The notes below the pieces were generated by a model. That model did not search any database and was not told the origin of the DNA. It saw only the letters and a list, made by a program, of their open reading frames with translations. Positions 1 to 8,640 of a stretch of DNA of 64,000 nucleotides are shown piece after piece (the first letter of the stretch is position 1; each line of letters starts with the position of its first letter). Origin of the DNA: Deltaproteobacteria bacterium (lineage in GTDB: Bacteria > Desulfobacterota > Desulfomonilia > UBA1062); contig JAHDQN010000016.1 in NCBI GenBank assembly GCA_018433775.1, forward strand, positions 1 to 64,000, given 5' to 3'. The translations under genes and the position numbers were made by a program.

Positions 1-751
1 CCGGCTCTCGCCGCACGGCATGGGGCAAATACCCGAATACCCTCCCGGTACCTCATTTAACCCATGATTACCTCATACCTCGCTCCTCCCTCTGATGCTG
101 GTTTCCCACTTTTTTATCTTTGTACAAAAACACGCCACCATCCCGGACTAAATTCATTATGAAACAAGGGGTCTTCTTTTATCATCCGGCTTAAAAACAA
201 ATCTGAATAAAGGCTTACCCTTCAGCGTGCTCCTTAAAAAAATACGGTTCCATCGTATCTGCCGGAGTTAAGCAAGCACCATACCAGTGGGCATGCATAA
301 AAATAGCTCGATAAAACAGGTACATGGATGGACCGGATGATTCTGTTCCAAACCTTTGTAACAATATGAAACAACTTTGTTTGATAACGGTACAGGGTGT
401 TTCATGACCTGGGTAGGTTTATGTAGCAGAGGCCGGCACCTCTGGTGTGCTCATAGCTTGTCTCCTGCCATTGATCATAAAATCACCTGAATCATCTTGA
501 CAGATATTTTCTCAGAATATATTTTGTAAAAAAGTAAATGAATGATGCCCGAGTTGTCGTGTTGAAAGGGGAACAGGAGGCAGGTGGTTTCCCAGTGCCC
601 CCTGATGGTGAAGTTCAACAGAGCGGGGGGTTCCATGGCTTTTTCGTCATCGTTTCATGGAACGGCAGGCTGGAGTGCGACTGCAGGTGGATGAACCCGC
701 GTGCGATAAGGCGTACCGGCGCATAGGCGCGGTCAAGGGAGGATAGGCCAG
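1..751. other. Upstream region with no convincing gene
   Basis: This stretch precedes the first recognised gene. Its first 530 bases are relatively AT-rich and show stops in all frames. A 62-codon ORF (538-726, +) has no family resemblance and no clear ribosome binding site, so I do not call it. The only signal I can support is a possible promoter near position 500. Confidence 0.6.
497..525 (+). promoter_or_regulatory. Possible sigma-70 promoter of the acyl-CoA gene group
   Basis: A perfect TTGACA (497-502) is followed after 17 bases by TATTTT (520-525). The thioesterase gene starts about 220 bases downstream and is the first gene of a rightward group, so this would imply a long leader. It is inferred from consensus only. 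Confidence 0.35.
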
Positions 752-1213
752 ATGATAGCTGAGAAATATCGTGACGCTGTCCCTATGCTCGAAAAGGCCG
801 TGCCTCTCATTGAGAAAACCGGGGTGAGAATCGTCGATCTTAAGGACCGGTTCGCCCGGATCGTCATGCCCTTCGAGCCGAACATAAACCACATCGGGAT
901 CATGTACGGCGGGTCGCTCTTCATCCTGGCCGAGTTCTCGGGTGGCGTCATTTATTACGTTTCGTTCGATTCCGCGAGGTTCTATCCCATTGTCAAAGAG
1001 GTCTCCATCCGGTACCGCAGGCCGGCCACCTCCGACGTAACCCTGGAGGTCTCTCTTAAGCCCGGTGAGGTGGAGGCGATCCAGCAGGCGGCCCAAAAAG
1101 AAGGCAAGAAAGACTGGATCATGGACCTCGAGCTCAAGGACGCCCATGGAGAGATATGCAGCATTGTGCACGGAACCTGGCAACTGAGGAGATTCCCTGA
1201 GAATACACAATAA
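752..1213 (+). CDS. Hotdog-fold (PaaI/YiiD-like) acyl-CoA thioesterase
   Basis: The 153-aa protein looks like a small single-domain hotdog thioesterase that would hydrolyse an acyl-CoA in the cytoplasm. The central stretch NHIGIMYGGSLFILAE (about residues 46-61) matches the hotdog helix region, where an Asn/His and a Gly-Gly normally sit by the thioester. It is followed by the strand VSIRYRRPA, typical of the family. The start is supported by GGGAGG about ten bases before the ATG. It lies 22 bases ahead of the acyl-CoA dehydrogenase gene on the same strand, which suggests one transcript and a role in recycling CoA or releasing an acid from that pathway. The substrate cannot be told from sequence. 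Confidence 0.75.
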   Translation: MIAEKYRDAVPMLEKAVPLIEKTGVRIVDLKDRFARIVMPFEPNINHIGIMYGGSLFILAEFSGGVIYYVSFDSARFYPIVKEVSIRYRRPATSDVTLEVSLKPGEVEAIQQAAQKEGKKDWIMDLELKDAHGEICSIVHGTWQLRRFPENTQ

Positions 1214-1235
1214 ACTTTTATAAAGGAGCGGGAGT

Positions 1236-3104
1236 ATGGCGAACCTGATTTTAGATGAACGGGACCAGCAGTTTATCCTCTATGAGATGCTCGATGTGGA
1301 GAAGATCTGCGGATATGAAAAGTATGCAGACTTTTCCCGGGACATGTTCGACATGATCCTCACCGAGGCACAGAAGATCGCGGTGGAGGAGATTCTGCCT
1401 ACCCTGGCCGATGGAGACAAGGAGGGCTGCACGCTCAAAGACGGAGAGGTGACGGTTCCTGCGTGCTATCAGCGGGCATTCAAGCTTTTCCGCGAGGGCG
1501 GCTGGATCGGCATGTCGTTCCCGCCGGAAGAGGGGGGGCAGGGCCTGCCCGAGAGCGTGAAGACCGCCGCTATCGACTGGTTCTATCACAACTTCGCCTT
1601 CGTGGCCTATCCCTTTGCCACCGAGGGTGCCGCGCACCTGATCATGACCTACGGCACTGAGGAGCAGAAGAGAAAATACATGGACAAAATGGTCCAGGGG
1701 ATCTGGGGCGGCACCATGGCGCTCACCGAGCCCAATGCCGGGTCCGATCTGGGCAACATGAGCACCAAGGCCATCCGCCAGCCCGACGGCACCTTCAAGA
1801 TCCAGGGCACCAAGATATTCATCACCGGCGGCGACCACGACCTCGTGGAAAATATCGTGCATCCCGTGCTTGCGCGGATCGAGGGCGACCCTGCCGGGAC
1901 CAAGGGCATATCCATCTTCCTCGTGCCCAAGTATCTGGTCAACAAGGACGGCTCCCTGGGCAAGCGCAATGACTACGAGATCGCCAATATCGAGCACAAG
2001 ATGGGTATCAAGGGCAGCGCAACCTGCCTCATCAACTTCGGAGACAACAACGAATGCTATGCCGAGCTGCTGGGAGAGGAACGCCAGGGCATGAAGATCA
2101 TGTTCCAGATGATGAACGAGGCCCGCCTCGCCGTTGGCATGCAGGGGCTCGCAAGCGGGTCTATAGCTTATCTGCATGCGCTGCAGTATACCAAAGACCG
2201 GCTCCAGGGCTCGTCTCTCATGGAGTTCAAGAATCCGGAGGCACCGCGGGTGCCCATCATCCAGCACCCGGATGTGCGGAGAATGCTCCTGTGGATGAAG
2301 TCGGCCGTGGACAGCATGCGGGCGCTCGCCTATTTCACCGCCTACTGCTTCGATATGGAGCACGTCACCACTGACGAGGCGGAAAAGGACAAGTGGCTGG
2401 GGTTTGCCGAGGTACTGACCCCCATTGTCAAGGCGTATTCCTCGGATATCGGCTTCAGGGTCACGGAGACGGCCATGCAGTGCTACGGCGGGTACGGGTT
2501 CTGCTGTGAGTATCCGGTCGAGCAGTTCATGCGCGACGAGAAGATCGCGTCCATCTACGAAGGCGCGAACGGCATCCAGGCCCTCGATCTCATCGGCAGG
2601 AAGCTGGGCATGAAGAAGGGCGCCTACTTCATGAATCTGCTGGGCGAGATGAACAGCACCATCGCCAGGTACAAGGACTTGAACAGCGTCAGGGACTTTG
2701 CCCCCGAAGTGCAGAAGGCCGTGAACACGCTCGCCGAGATGGGCCTGTACCTCGCCACCTGCGGCAAGCAGGGCAAGTTCCTGGTTCCCATCAATAATTC
2801 CTACCCCTTCCTCATGATGATGGGCAAGGTGGTGTCCGGCTGGCTTCTCCTCTGGCAGGCGGGCGTAGCCCAGCAGAAGCTGGACGAGCTGGCAGAGGCC
2901 CACGGCGTGGACCAGGGAGATGCCACGGCCTGGGCTCAGTTCGTCAAGGGCAACAAGAACGCCGCCTTCTATGCCGGCAAGGTCTATTCGGCAAGATTCT
3001 TCGCCAAGAACGTGCTGCCCGAGGTGGATGCAGCGGCGGTCGGCATCAAGAGCGAAGACATGTCCATCCTGGAGATCCCGGAAGAGAGCTTCGTCTCCTA
3101 CTGA
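1236..3104 (+). CDS. Acyl-CoA dehydrogenase, long form with C-terminal extension
   Basis: This 622-aa FAD enzyme would oxidise an acyl-CoA to its 2,3-enoyl-CoA. It is of the roughly 600-residue type (as in FadE5 or DmdC), longer than the 380-residue core family because of an N-terminal segment and an extra C-terminal helical domain after about residue 460. Visible motifs are ALTEPNAGSD (about residue 161), FITGGDHD (about 196) and IYEGANGIQA, where Glu442 is in the catalytic-base position. The start has AAGGAGCGGG just upstream. It sits between a thioesterase and an ADP-forming acyl-CoA synthetase, which points to beta-oxidation or a syntrophic acid-degradation route. Electrons would go to an electron-transfer flavoprotein, which is not encoded in this window. 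Chain-length specificity is unknown. Confidence 0.92.
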   Translation: MANLILDERDQQFILYEMLDVEKICGYEKYADFSRDMFDMILTEAQKIAVEEILPTLADGDKEGCTLKDGEVTVPACYQRAFKLFREGGWIGMSFPPEEGGQGLPESVKTAAIDWFYHNFAFVAYPFATEGAAHLIMTYGTEEQKRKYMDKMVQGIWGGTMALTEPNAGSDLGNMSTKAIRQPDGTFKIQGTKIFITGGDHDLVENIVHPVLARIEGDPAGTKGISIFLVPKYLVNKDGSLGKRNDYEIANIEHKMGIKGSATCLINFGDNNECYAELLGEERQGMKIMFQMMNEARLAVGMQGLASGSIAYLHALQYTKDRLQGSSLMEFKNPEAPRVPIIQHPDVRRMLLWMKSAVDSMRALAYFTAYCFDMEHVTTDEAEKDKWLGFAEVLTPIVKAYSSDIGFRVTETAMQCYGGYGFCCEYPVEQFMRDEKIASIYEGANGIQALDLIGRKLGMKKGAYFMNLLGEMNSTIARYKDLNSVRDFAPEVQKAVNTLAEMGLYLATCGKQGKFLVPINNSYPFLMMMGKVVSGWLLLWQAGVAQQKLDELAEAHGVDQGDATAWAQFVKGNKNAAFYAGKVYSARFFAKNVLPEVDAAAVGIKSEDMSILEIPEESFVSY

Positions 3105-3111
3105 TCCGCGT

Positions 3112-3148
3112 CATCGGACGGGGGAACTGCGTTTTCCCCCGTCCGATG
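3112..3148 (+). terminator. Strong hairpin after the acyl-CoA dehydrogenase gene
   Basis: A perfect 15-bp stem (3112-3126 with 3134-3148) closes a 7-base loop eight bases after the stop codon. No uridine tract follows, so it may be an attenuator or an mRNA-stabilising structure rather than a simple intrinsic terminator. Confidence 0.6.
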
Positions 3149-3296
3149 GTCATCTTCGTGCTCGGTACAGAACAGGAACCAGGCCAGCGTCCTCATCCGC
3201 TCTTCCGGCGAGAAGCAACTGAAAGGTCGAGCTTGCTTTTCAGCCCGAAGGGTTTATTCATACACACGTTATCTCTTATTCCTAGGAGGTATTTTC

Positions 3297-5402
3297 ATGC
3301 ACAAGCTGTTCTATCCCGATTCCATCGCGATCATCGGCCTTTCCTCCAATCCGTCCAACATTCCCCGGATCACCCTGGAGAACCTGCTCCGCTGGGGGTA
3401 CCGGGGAAGGCTCTTCGGCGTCAATCCGCGCAATGACGATCTCCACGTGGACGGGATCAGGATGTTCAGGGAGATCGAGGATCTCCCCGAGGTTCCCGAC
3501 CTGGCGTATTGCCTGATACCGGCCAGGTTCGTTCCCGATATGGTCAGGCGCTGCGGTGAATTCGGCATCAAGCGTATGGCCATCCCCTCGGGCGGTTTTG
3601 CCGAGTTCAGTGAAGAGGGCGAAAGGCTTGCGCGCATGACCCTGGACAACGCCCGTGAGCACGGGGTCCGCTTCGTAGGGCCCAACGGCGTGACCGTGGC
3701 CAACACGGACAACGGCCTGTGCCTGCCTTTTGTTCCGCTCCTCAAGGCGCCCAAGGGGGAGATGTCCATCATCTCCCAGAGCGGGGGGGTGTCGCTGATG
3801 ATGCTGAACTTCCTTCTGGACGAGCAGGTGGGGCTGGCCAAGTTCGCCAGTATCGGAAACAAGCTCGATCTGGACGAGGTGGACTTCCTCCGCTATTTCG
3901 GTGAGGACCCGCAGACCAGGTTCATCTGCCTCTACCTGGAGAGTATGCCCCGGGGCAGGGATTTCATCGAGGCGGCTCGGTCAGTGGACAAGCCCGTGGT
4001 CGTGTACAAGGCGAACACCACCTCTGCCGGCAAAAAGGCGGCCATGAGCCACACGGCTGCAGTGAGCAACGACGAGGATATCATCGATGCGGCCTTCGAA
4101 GAAGCCGGGATCATCCGCATCCACAATTTCCTGGACTTTATCGAGGTGGCCAAGGCCTTCCACCTGCCGCCCATGAAGGGCAGGCGGATCATGGTGATGA
4201 GCCCGGCCGGAGGGTTCTCGGTCATCACCGCGGACCTCTGCGAGAAGGCGGGGTTTGCTTTCGCCGATATGGGCCGCGATTTCTACGACAGCCTGCAGCA
4301 GTTCAGCAATGCGGGTGTCATCAAGTTTTCCAATCCCCTGGACATGGGCGATATCTACGACCCGAAGCTCACTGCCCACGTAATATACTCGGTCATGCAC
4401 TCCGACGAGGTGGACGGTGCGATGTTCGTGAGCCAACGGCCCCAGATGCCGCAGGGTGAGGACGTGTTTCACAAGATGTTCCTCGCTGACCTCTCCAAGG
4501 AGACCTGGGGCACGATCCTGTCATCGGGAAAGCCTCTGGGCGTGTGTCTCTTCGGTCCCGCCAGGATGATCCAGCAGACCAAGAAATCGGTCGAGTTCCC
4601 CATCTTCAACAGCCCGGAAGAGATGGTGAACGCCATGGCGGTGCAGATGAACTACTATGCGCACAGGATGAAGCCCCGGGAGGACGGAGCTCCACCTCCC
4701 GGGATCGATGTGGATGCCGCCCGGGCATGGATGAACGGGAAGGCTGGAGATATGGGCGAGGAGATCCTCGACCTGCTCTCCCTGTTCAAGGTACCCGTCG
4801 TCTGGTCGAGGGTGGCGTCCAATGTCAATGAGGCCCGGTCATATGCGGAGGAGGCGGGCTATCCGGTGGTCATGAAGGTGGTCTCGCCCGATGCCCTGCA
4901 CAAGACGGAGGCCGGAGGCGTGTTCGTGGGGGTGAACACGGCGGACGAGGTGGCCGAGAGCTTCGAAACCATCCGCCGGAACCTCCGAAACTTTCGGCCG
5001 GATGCCCGTTTCGACGGGGTGAGGATTCAGAGGATGGCGCCTGAGGGTTACGACATGTTCGTGGGCGGGAAAAACGATCCATCATTCGGGCCCGTTCTGC
5101 TCTTCGGCCTGGGAGGCGTCTATGTGGAGGTGTTCCGGGACGTGGCCAATGCCCTGTGTCCGGCGGCCGCATCGACCATATCCGGAAGGCTTGCATGCCT
5201 GAGATCCTTTCCCGTGCTCCGTGGTACGCGGGGGAAGGACTCCGGAGACGTGGCAGCCTTCGTCGATATGGCGGTCCTGGTTTCTCATCTGCTGGCCGCC
5301 TTCCCGCAGATCAAGGAGCTCGATATCAACCCCGTGAGGGTGCTGCCTGAAGGCAGGGGCGTCGTGGCCCTGGATGCTCGGGCCCGGATTTCAGGTGTCT
5401 AG
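3297..5402 (+). CDS. ADP-forming acetate/acyl-CoA synthetase, single-chain
   Basis: The 701-aa protein has the layout of NDP-forming acyl-CoA synthetases, which interconvert acyl-CoA + ADP + Pi and acid + CoA + ATP. The order is an N-terminal CoA-binding Rossmann domain (about residues 1-130, with IAIIGLSSNPSNI), two succinyl-CoA-ligase-like domains (about 145-430), and an ATP-grasp domain (about 480-701, with GYPVVMKVVSPDALHKTEAGG). The motif AAMSHTAAVS puts His252 where the phosphohistidine of this family is expected. AGGAGG lies seven bases before the ATG. About 190 bases and a strong hairpin separate it from the dehydrogenase, so it may have its own or a read-through transcript. Conservation of the acyl-CoA bond energy as ATP fits an anaerobe of low energy yield. 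Confidence 0.88.
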   Translation: MHKLFYPDSIAIIGLSSNPSNIPRITLENLLRWGYRGRLFGVNPRNDDLHVDGIRMFREIEDLPEVPDLAYCLIPARFVPDMVRRCGEFGIKRMAIPSGGFAEFSEEGERLARMTLDNAREHGVRFVGPNGVTVANTDNGLCLPFVPLLKAPKGEMSIISQSGGVSLMMLNFLLDEQVGLAKFASIGNKLDLDEVDFLRYFGEDPQTRFICLYLESMPRGRDFIEAARSVDKPVVVYKANTTSAGKKAAMSHTAAVSNDEDIIDAAFEEAGIIRIHNFLDFIEVAKAFHLPPMKGRRIMVMSPAGGFSVITADLCEKAGFAFADMGRDFYDSLQQFSNAGVIKFSNPLDMGDIYDPKLTAHVIYSVMHSDEVDGAMFVSQRPQMPQGEDVFHKMFLADLSKETWGTILSSGKPLGVCLFGPARMIQQTKKSVEFPIFNSPEEMVNAMAVQMNYYAHRMKPREDGAPPPGIDVDAARAWMNGKAGDMGEEILDLLSLFKVPVVWSRVASNVNEARSYAEEAGYPVVMKVVSPDALHKTEAGGVFVGVNTADEVAESFETIRRNLRNFRPDARFDGVRIQRMAPEGYDMFVGGKNDPSFGPVLLFGLGGVYVEVFRDVANALCPAAASTISGRLACLRSFPVLRGTRGKDSGDVAAFVDMAVLVSHLLAAFPQIKELDINPVRVLPEGRGVVALDARARISGV

Positions 5403-5683
5403 CAGGACAGCGGGAAGAACAGTTGGACATCCATCTCAGCATTGTTGCCGGTTGCGGCCGCCGAGGGTATGTGCGGGTTGCGAGGATACCCGGCCTGCTG
5501 CCGTCGGAACGCGGAAATTCACCTGCTCGTTGCACAAGGCCGTCCGAGGAGGCGGCTGGGACGTACGGGCCTGTCTGAAAATCTCAGACTTCCGATGCCG
5601 CGAGCCGGATCATACGGTTCACCCCCGGGATGTCAGGCGGCTGGCCGGCTTGCGCGGAACCGCCTCGTACGCGCCTGCAGCGC
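5403..5683. other. Spacer between convergent genes
   Basis: The two flanking CoA-ligase genes end facing each other across 281 bases. A 6-bp stem lies at 5573-5589, without a T-tract. I see no gene here. Confidence 0.5.
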
Positions 5684-7324
5684 TTATCCGGTGAGTCTCA
5701 GAGAATACTGCTCCACGATCTTGTATTTCTGGACCTTTCCGCTTGCCGTCATGGGCACCTCGTCGGTGAACTCCCAGTATCTGGGTATCTTGTGCCGGGC
5801 GATCCGGTTGGTGCAGTAATCGACGAGCTCCTCTTCGGTGATCCTCTCGCCGGGTTCGGGAATGACCACGGCCAGGATCTGCTCCCCATACTTCTTGTCC
5901 GGCACACCCACCACATAGACGTCCCGTACCTTGGGGTGCTTGTGGAGGTACTCCTCTATTTCCCGGGGATAGATGTTCTCGCCGCCCCGGATGATCATCT
6001 CCTTGATTCTGCCGGTGATCTTGAAGTTCCCCTGTTCGTCAACGGTTCCCAGATCGCCGGTGTGGAGCCAGCCGTTTGCATCGATGGCCTTTTTCGTGTC
6101 CTCGGGCATCTTGTAGTAGCCTTTCATGACGCAGGGGCTCTTGGTCACGATCTCGCCCTGGACGTTCGGCGGCAGCTCTTCGCCGGTGGCGGGATCCACG
6201 ATCCTTCCCAGGATGCCGGGAAGCAGCCTTCCAACCGTGGTGACCCGGACATCCACTGGATCGTCCCTGAGCGTCATGTTCATGACCGGAGAACTCTCGG
6301 TCTGGCCGAAGGCGATGACCACTTCAGGGCAGTGCATCCTTTCCATCACCTGCCTCATGGTTTCCTCGGGGCAGGGGGCGCCGGCCATAATGCCGGTCCT
6401 GAGCGAGGACATGTCATACTTCGAAAAGTCCTCGTGGCTCAGGATCGAGATGAACATCGTGGGCACGCCGTTGATTGCCGTGCATTTTTCGTCCTGGATG
6501 TATTTCAGCGCCTTGAGCGCGTCGAAATATTCCATCATGACCATGGTCGATCCGTGCACAACGCAGTTGAGCGAGCTCATCACACAGCCGAAGCAGTGGA
6601 ACAGGGGAACCTGGATAAGGAGACGGTCCTGCTCTGTCATTCCCATCACGTCCCCCACCATCCGGGCATTGTTGATTACATTATAGTGGGTGAGCATGAC
6701 CCCTTTGGGGAAACCGGTTGTGCCGGAAGTATATTGCATGTTCACCACGTCATGGAAGTGGACCGATTTTTCCCTCTCGGCAAGCTCGGTGTCCGAGATC
6801 TTCCTGCCCAAGTCTATGACCTGATCGAAGGAGAACATGCCGGGCGTCTCGCTCCTCTCGCCGATGTAGACGATGTTTTTCAAAAGCGGGAGGGTATCGG
6901 ACCGTATCTTGCCGGCCTCTGTGGAGTCCAGCCCGGGGACCACCGTACGGAGCGTTTCATAGTAGTTCGTGTCGCGGTACTCCTCGATGAGGACCAATGT
7001 CGTGGAGTCCGACTGTTTGAGGATATACTCGACCTCGCTCGACTTATAGTTCGTGTTTACGGTCACCAGTACGGCGCCGATCATGCCCAGGCCGCACTGC
7101 AGATACACCCACTGGGGGATGTTGGTGGTCCATACCGAGACATGATCACCCTTCTTCACTCCCAAGGCCATGAAGCCCTTTGCCGTTTCCCTGCATTTCT
7201 GCTCGAACTCAGAATAGGTAAGCCTCAATGATGCCGCCGGGAATATCAGTGCCTCACGGTCGGGGTACCGGGAGGCAGTCTCTCTGAGGAGCTCTCCCAT
7301 CGTTATCTCGCGAAACTCTTCCAT
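5684..7324 (-). CDS. AMP-forming acyl-CoA ligase (FadD-like)
   Basis: This 546-aa member of the adenylate-forming superfamily would activate a carboxylic acid to its CoA thioester with release of AMP and PPi. The P-loop-like motif YTSGTTGFPKGVMLTH, the GWLHTGDLG motif, the hinge region GRIKEMIIRGGENIYPREIE, and a C-terminal PMTASGKVQK with the catalytic lysine are all present. I place the start at the Met of MEEFREI because GGAGAG lies six bases upstream. The open frame extends 34 codons further back but that part looks non-coding. Length fits medium/long-chain acyl-CoA synthetases. It converges on the ADP-forming synthetase, giving the locus two ligases with different energy costs. Confidence 0.92.
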   Translation of the reverse strand: MEEFREITMGELLRETASRYPDREALIFPAASLRLTYSEFEQKCRETAKGFMALGVKKGDHVSVWTTNIPQWVYLQCGLGMIGAVLVTVNTNYKSSEVEYILKQSDSTTLVLIEEYRDTNYYETLRTVVPGLDSTEAGKIRSDTLPLLKNIVYIGERSETPGMFSFDQVIDLGRKISDTELAEREKSVHFHDVVNMQYTSGTTGFPKGVMLTHYNVINNARMVGDVMGMTEQDRLLIQVPLFHCFGCVMSSLNCVVHGSTMVMMEYFDALKALKYIQDEKCTAINGVPTMFISILSHEDFSKYDMSSLRTGIMAGAPCPEETMRQVMERMHCPEVVIAFGQTESSPVMNMTLRDDPVDVRVTTVGRLLPGILGRIVDPATGEELPPNVQGEIVTKSPCVMKGYYKMPEDTKKAIDANGWLHTGDLGTVDEQGNFKITGRIKEMIIRGGENIYPREIEEYLHKHPKVRDVYVVGVPDKKYGEQILAVVIPEPGERITEEELVDYCTNRIARHKIPRYWEFTDEVPMTASGKVQKYKIVEQYSLRLTG

Positions 7325-7410
7325 CAAGAACTCTCCTTTTTTCCTTTCATGCATACAATAGAATACCAATACTCTCCGTGCTGCACCACAAAAATTCCAT
7401 GCCCGTTGTC

Positions 7411-7426
7411 TTGACAGGCATGTCAA
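7411..7426. promoter_or_regulatory. Palindrome TTGACA-N4-TGTCAA upstream of the acyl-CoA ligase
   Basis: TTGACAGGCATGTCAA forms a 6-4-6 inverted repeat about 90 bases upstream of the ligase start. It could be an operator for an unidentified regulator. Each arm also resembles a -35 element, but I see no good -10 box at the right spacing. Confidence 0.35.
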
Positions 7427-7865
7427 TCAACTTCACAGATACATAATCCTGATCAGGCTGTCAATATTAATGTGTAGGCGTCCGGATCGGTGGAAAGCGG
7501 GAAAGAGGAAGGCATATCCAGGCAGCAAGAAACAGACCGAGCCTGAATCGTGGATATCGGGAAAAAGGGATGTGTACTCTGCCCGGGATTCAGGACCCAT
7601 GGCGCAGATCCGGAGGCGCGGACAGGAAAGCATGAGGTGTACCGGAGATGCCCTTACCGATGAGCGTTCCGGATTCCTGACACGGGGAAAGGGCGGCCAT
7701 TATGGATCGAATCGATCACCAAAAAACCCGGATTCCGGGAACGGGGAAAGGGCTGATTCCCTTTCGGGCTCTTCTTGGAAACAGGGAACCGTGACCCTAT
7801 GAAATAATTGTTGGACCAGGGAATGAAAATCTCGAGATCTCTTTGAAGAGGAAAGAGGTGAGAAG
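7427..7865. other. Intergenic region with short direct repeats
   Basis: This is a divergent spacer between the acyl-CoA ligase and thioredoxin genes. Two copies of a roughly 26-base sequence beginning GGATTCC and containing ACGGGGAAAGGGC occur near 7670-7695 and 7730-7754, differing at a few positions. A 110-codon ORF (7470-7802, +) is basic, low in hydrophobic residues and unlike any family, so I do not call it a gene. Confidence 0.45.
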
Positions 7866-8324
7866 ATGAATCAGGAAGACGTGATTGTCCAGTGCCCGCG
7901 ATGCGGGGCGAAAAATCGGATTCCTGCCGAGAAAAAGGGTAGAAACGCCCGTTGCGGGAAGTGCCACACGCCGCTCGTCGTCGGGTCTTTCACCGGAGCG
8001 CCTGTACGTCCCGTAAAGGTGACCGATGCAAGTTTCCAACAGGAGGTGCTGGGGAGTACGGGACCCGTGCTGGTGGATTTCTGGGCACCCTGGTGCGGGG
8101 CATGCAGGATGGTTACGCCCGTGCTCGATCAGCTGGCTCAGGAATTCACGGGCAGAGTAAAGATCGCCAAGCTTAATGTGGACGAGAATCCCATTACCTC
8201 GTCACGCTACGGTATCCGCTCCATTCCGAGCCTGCTGTTTTTTAAGAACGGGTCCCTGGTGAATACTGTAACCGGTGCCCTTCCGAAAGAAGAGCTCAAA
8301 AGGCAGGTGCAGGCTGTTCTCTAG
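7866..8324 (+). CDS. Zinc-ribbon thioredoxin (TrxC/Trx2-like)
   Basis: The 152-aa protein is a cytoplasmic disulfide reductase with an N-terminal zinc ribbon (Cys10, Cys13, Cys30, Cys33) and a thioredoxin domain (about residues 48-152). The active site is WCGAC (Cys77, Cys80). The usual proline between the cysteines' dipeptide is Ala79, a change that generally alters redox potential in this family. The cis-proline loop SIPSLLFF is intact. The ATG has GAAAGAGGTGAGAAG upstream. A possible terminator follows directly. Its neighbours are unrelated, so it is probably monocistronic. Confidence 0.93.
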   Translation: MNQEDVIVQCPRCGAKNRIPAEKKGRNARCGKCHTPLVVGSFTGAPVRPVKVTDASFQQEVLGSTGPVLVDFWAPWCGACRMVTPVLDQLAQEFTGRVKIAKLNVDENPITSSRYGIRSIPSLLFFKNGSLVNTVTGALPKEELKRQVQAVL

Positions 8325-8378
8325 GAGAATGTTTGCCAGGACCGGATGGCGGAGATGTTCTCCAGGAGGCTTTTTTTT
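8324..8378 (+). terminator. Possible intrinsic terminator of the thioredoxin gene
   Basis: GGAGAA (8324-8329) can pair with TTCTCC (8358-8363), with an inner GCCA/TGGC pair, and eight T residues follow at 8371-8378. The stem is interrupted. The remaining bases up to 8640 contain no gene that I can support. Confidence 0.45.
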
Positions 8379-8640
8379 AACATACTGAATACCCATCGGT
8401 ATTGTCTATGCCTGGAACATTGGCAGGAGGGGGCGGCGGTAACGAAGAATTTTCCTGCTTGCGTACAGCCGGTATACGTGCCTAGTATGTACGGGTGATC
8501 GTTCTCGCTCTATCAGGTGAGGAGAGACGGGAGAGTCCTTCGAGCAGTTCCTGTTTCTCCGTTCCCGCATCGGAAGTGAAGGTGGGTATCCACCGGATTC
8601 CTCGGGCATTTCTTTGATAAAGAAACAATAGGGACAAGCC

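Noticed and set aside
538-726. 62-codon ORF near the window start
   Set aside because: There is no ribosome binding site, no recognisable family, and it overlaps the leader of the thioesterase gene.
1251-2903. 550-codon open frame antisense to the acyl-CoA dehydrogenase
   Set aside because: It is the mirror of a well-supported gene in GC-rich DNA. It has His/Leu/Gly-rich composition and no family motif.
5630-7231. 533-codon open frame antisense to the AMP-forming ligase
   Set aside because: The opposite strand encodes clear adenylate-forming enzyme motifs. This frame has none.
7470-7802. 110-codon ORF upstream of the thioredoxin gene
   Set aside because: It has highly basic, low-hydrophobicity composition, no clear ribosome site and internal DNA repeats. 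It is more likely non-coding.
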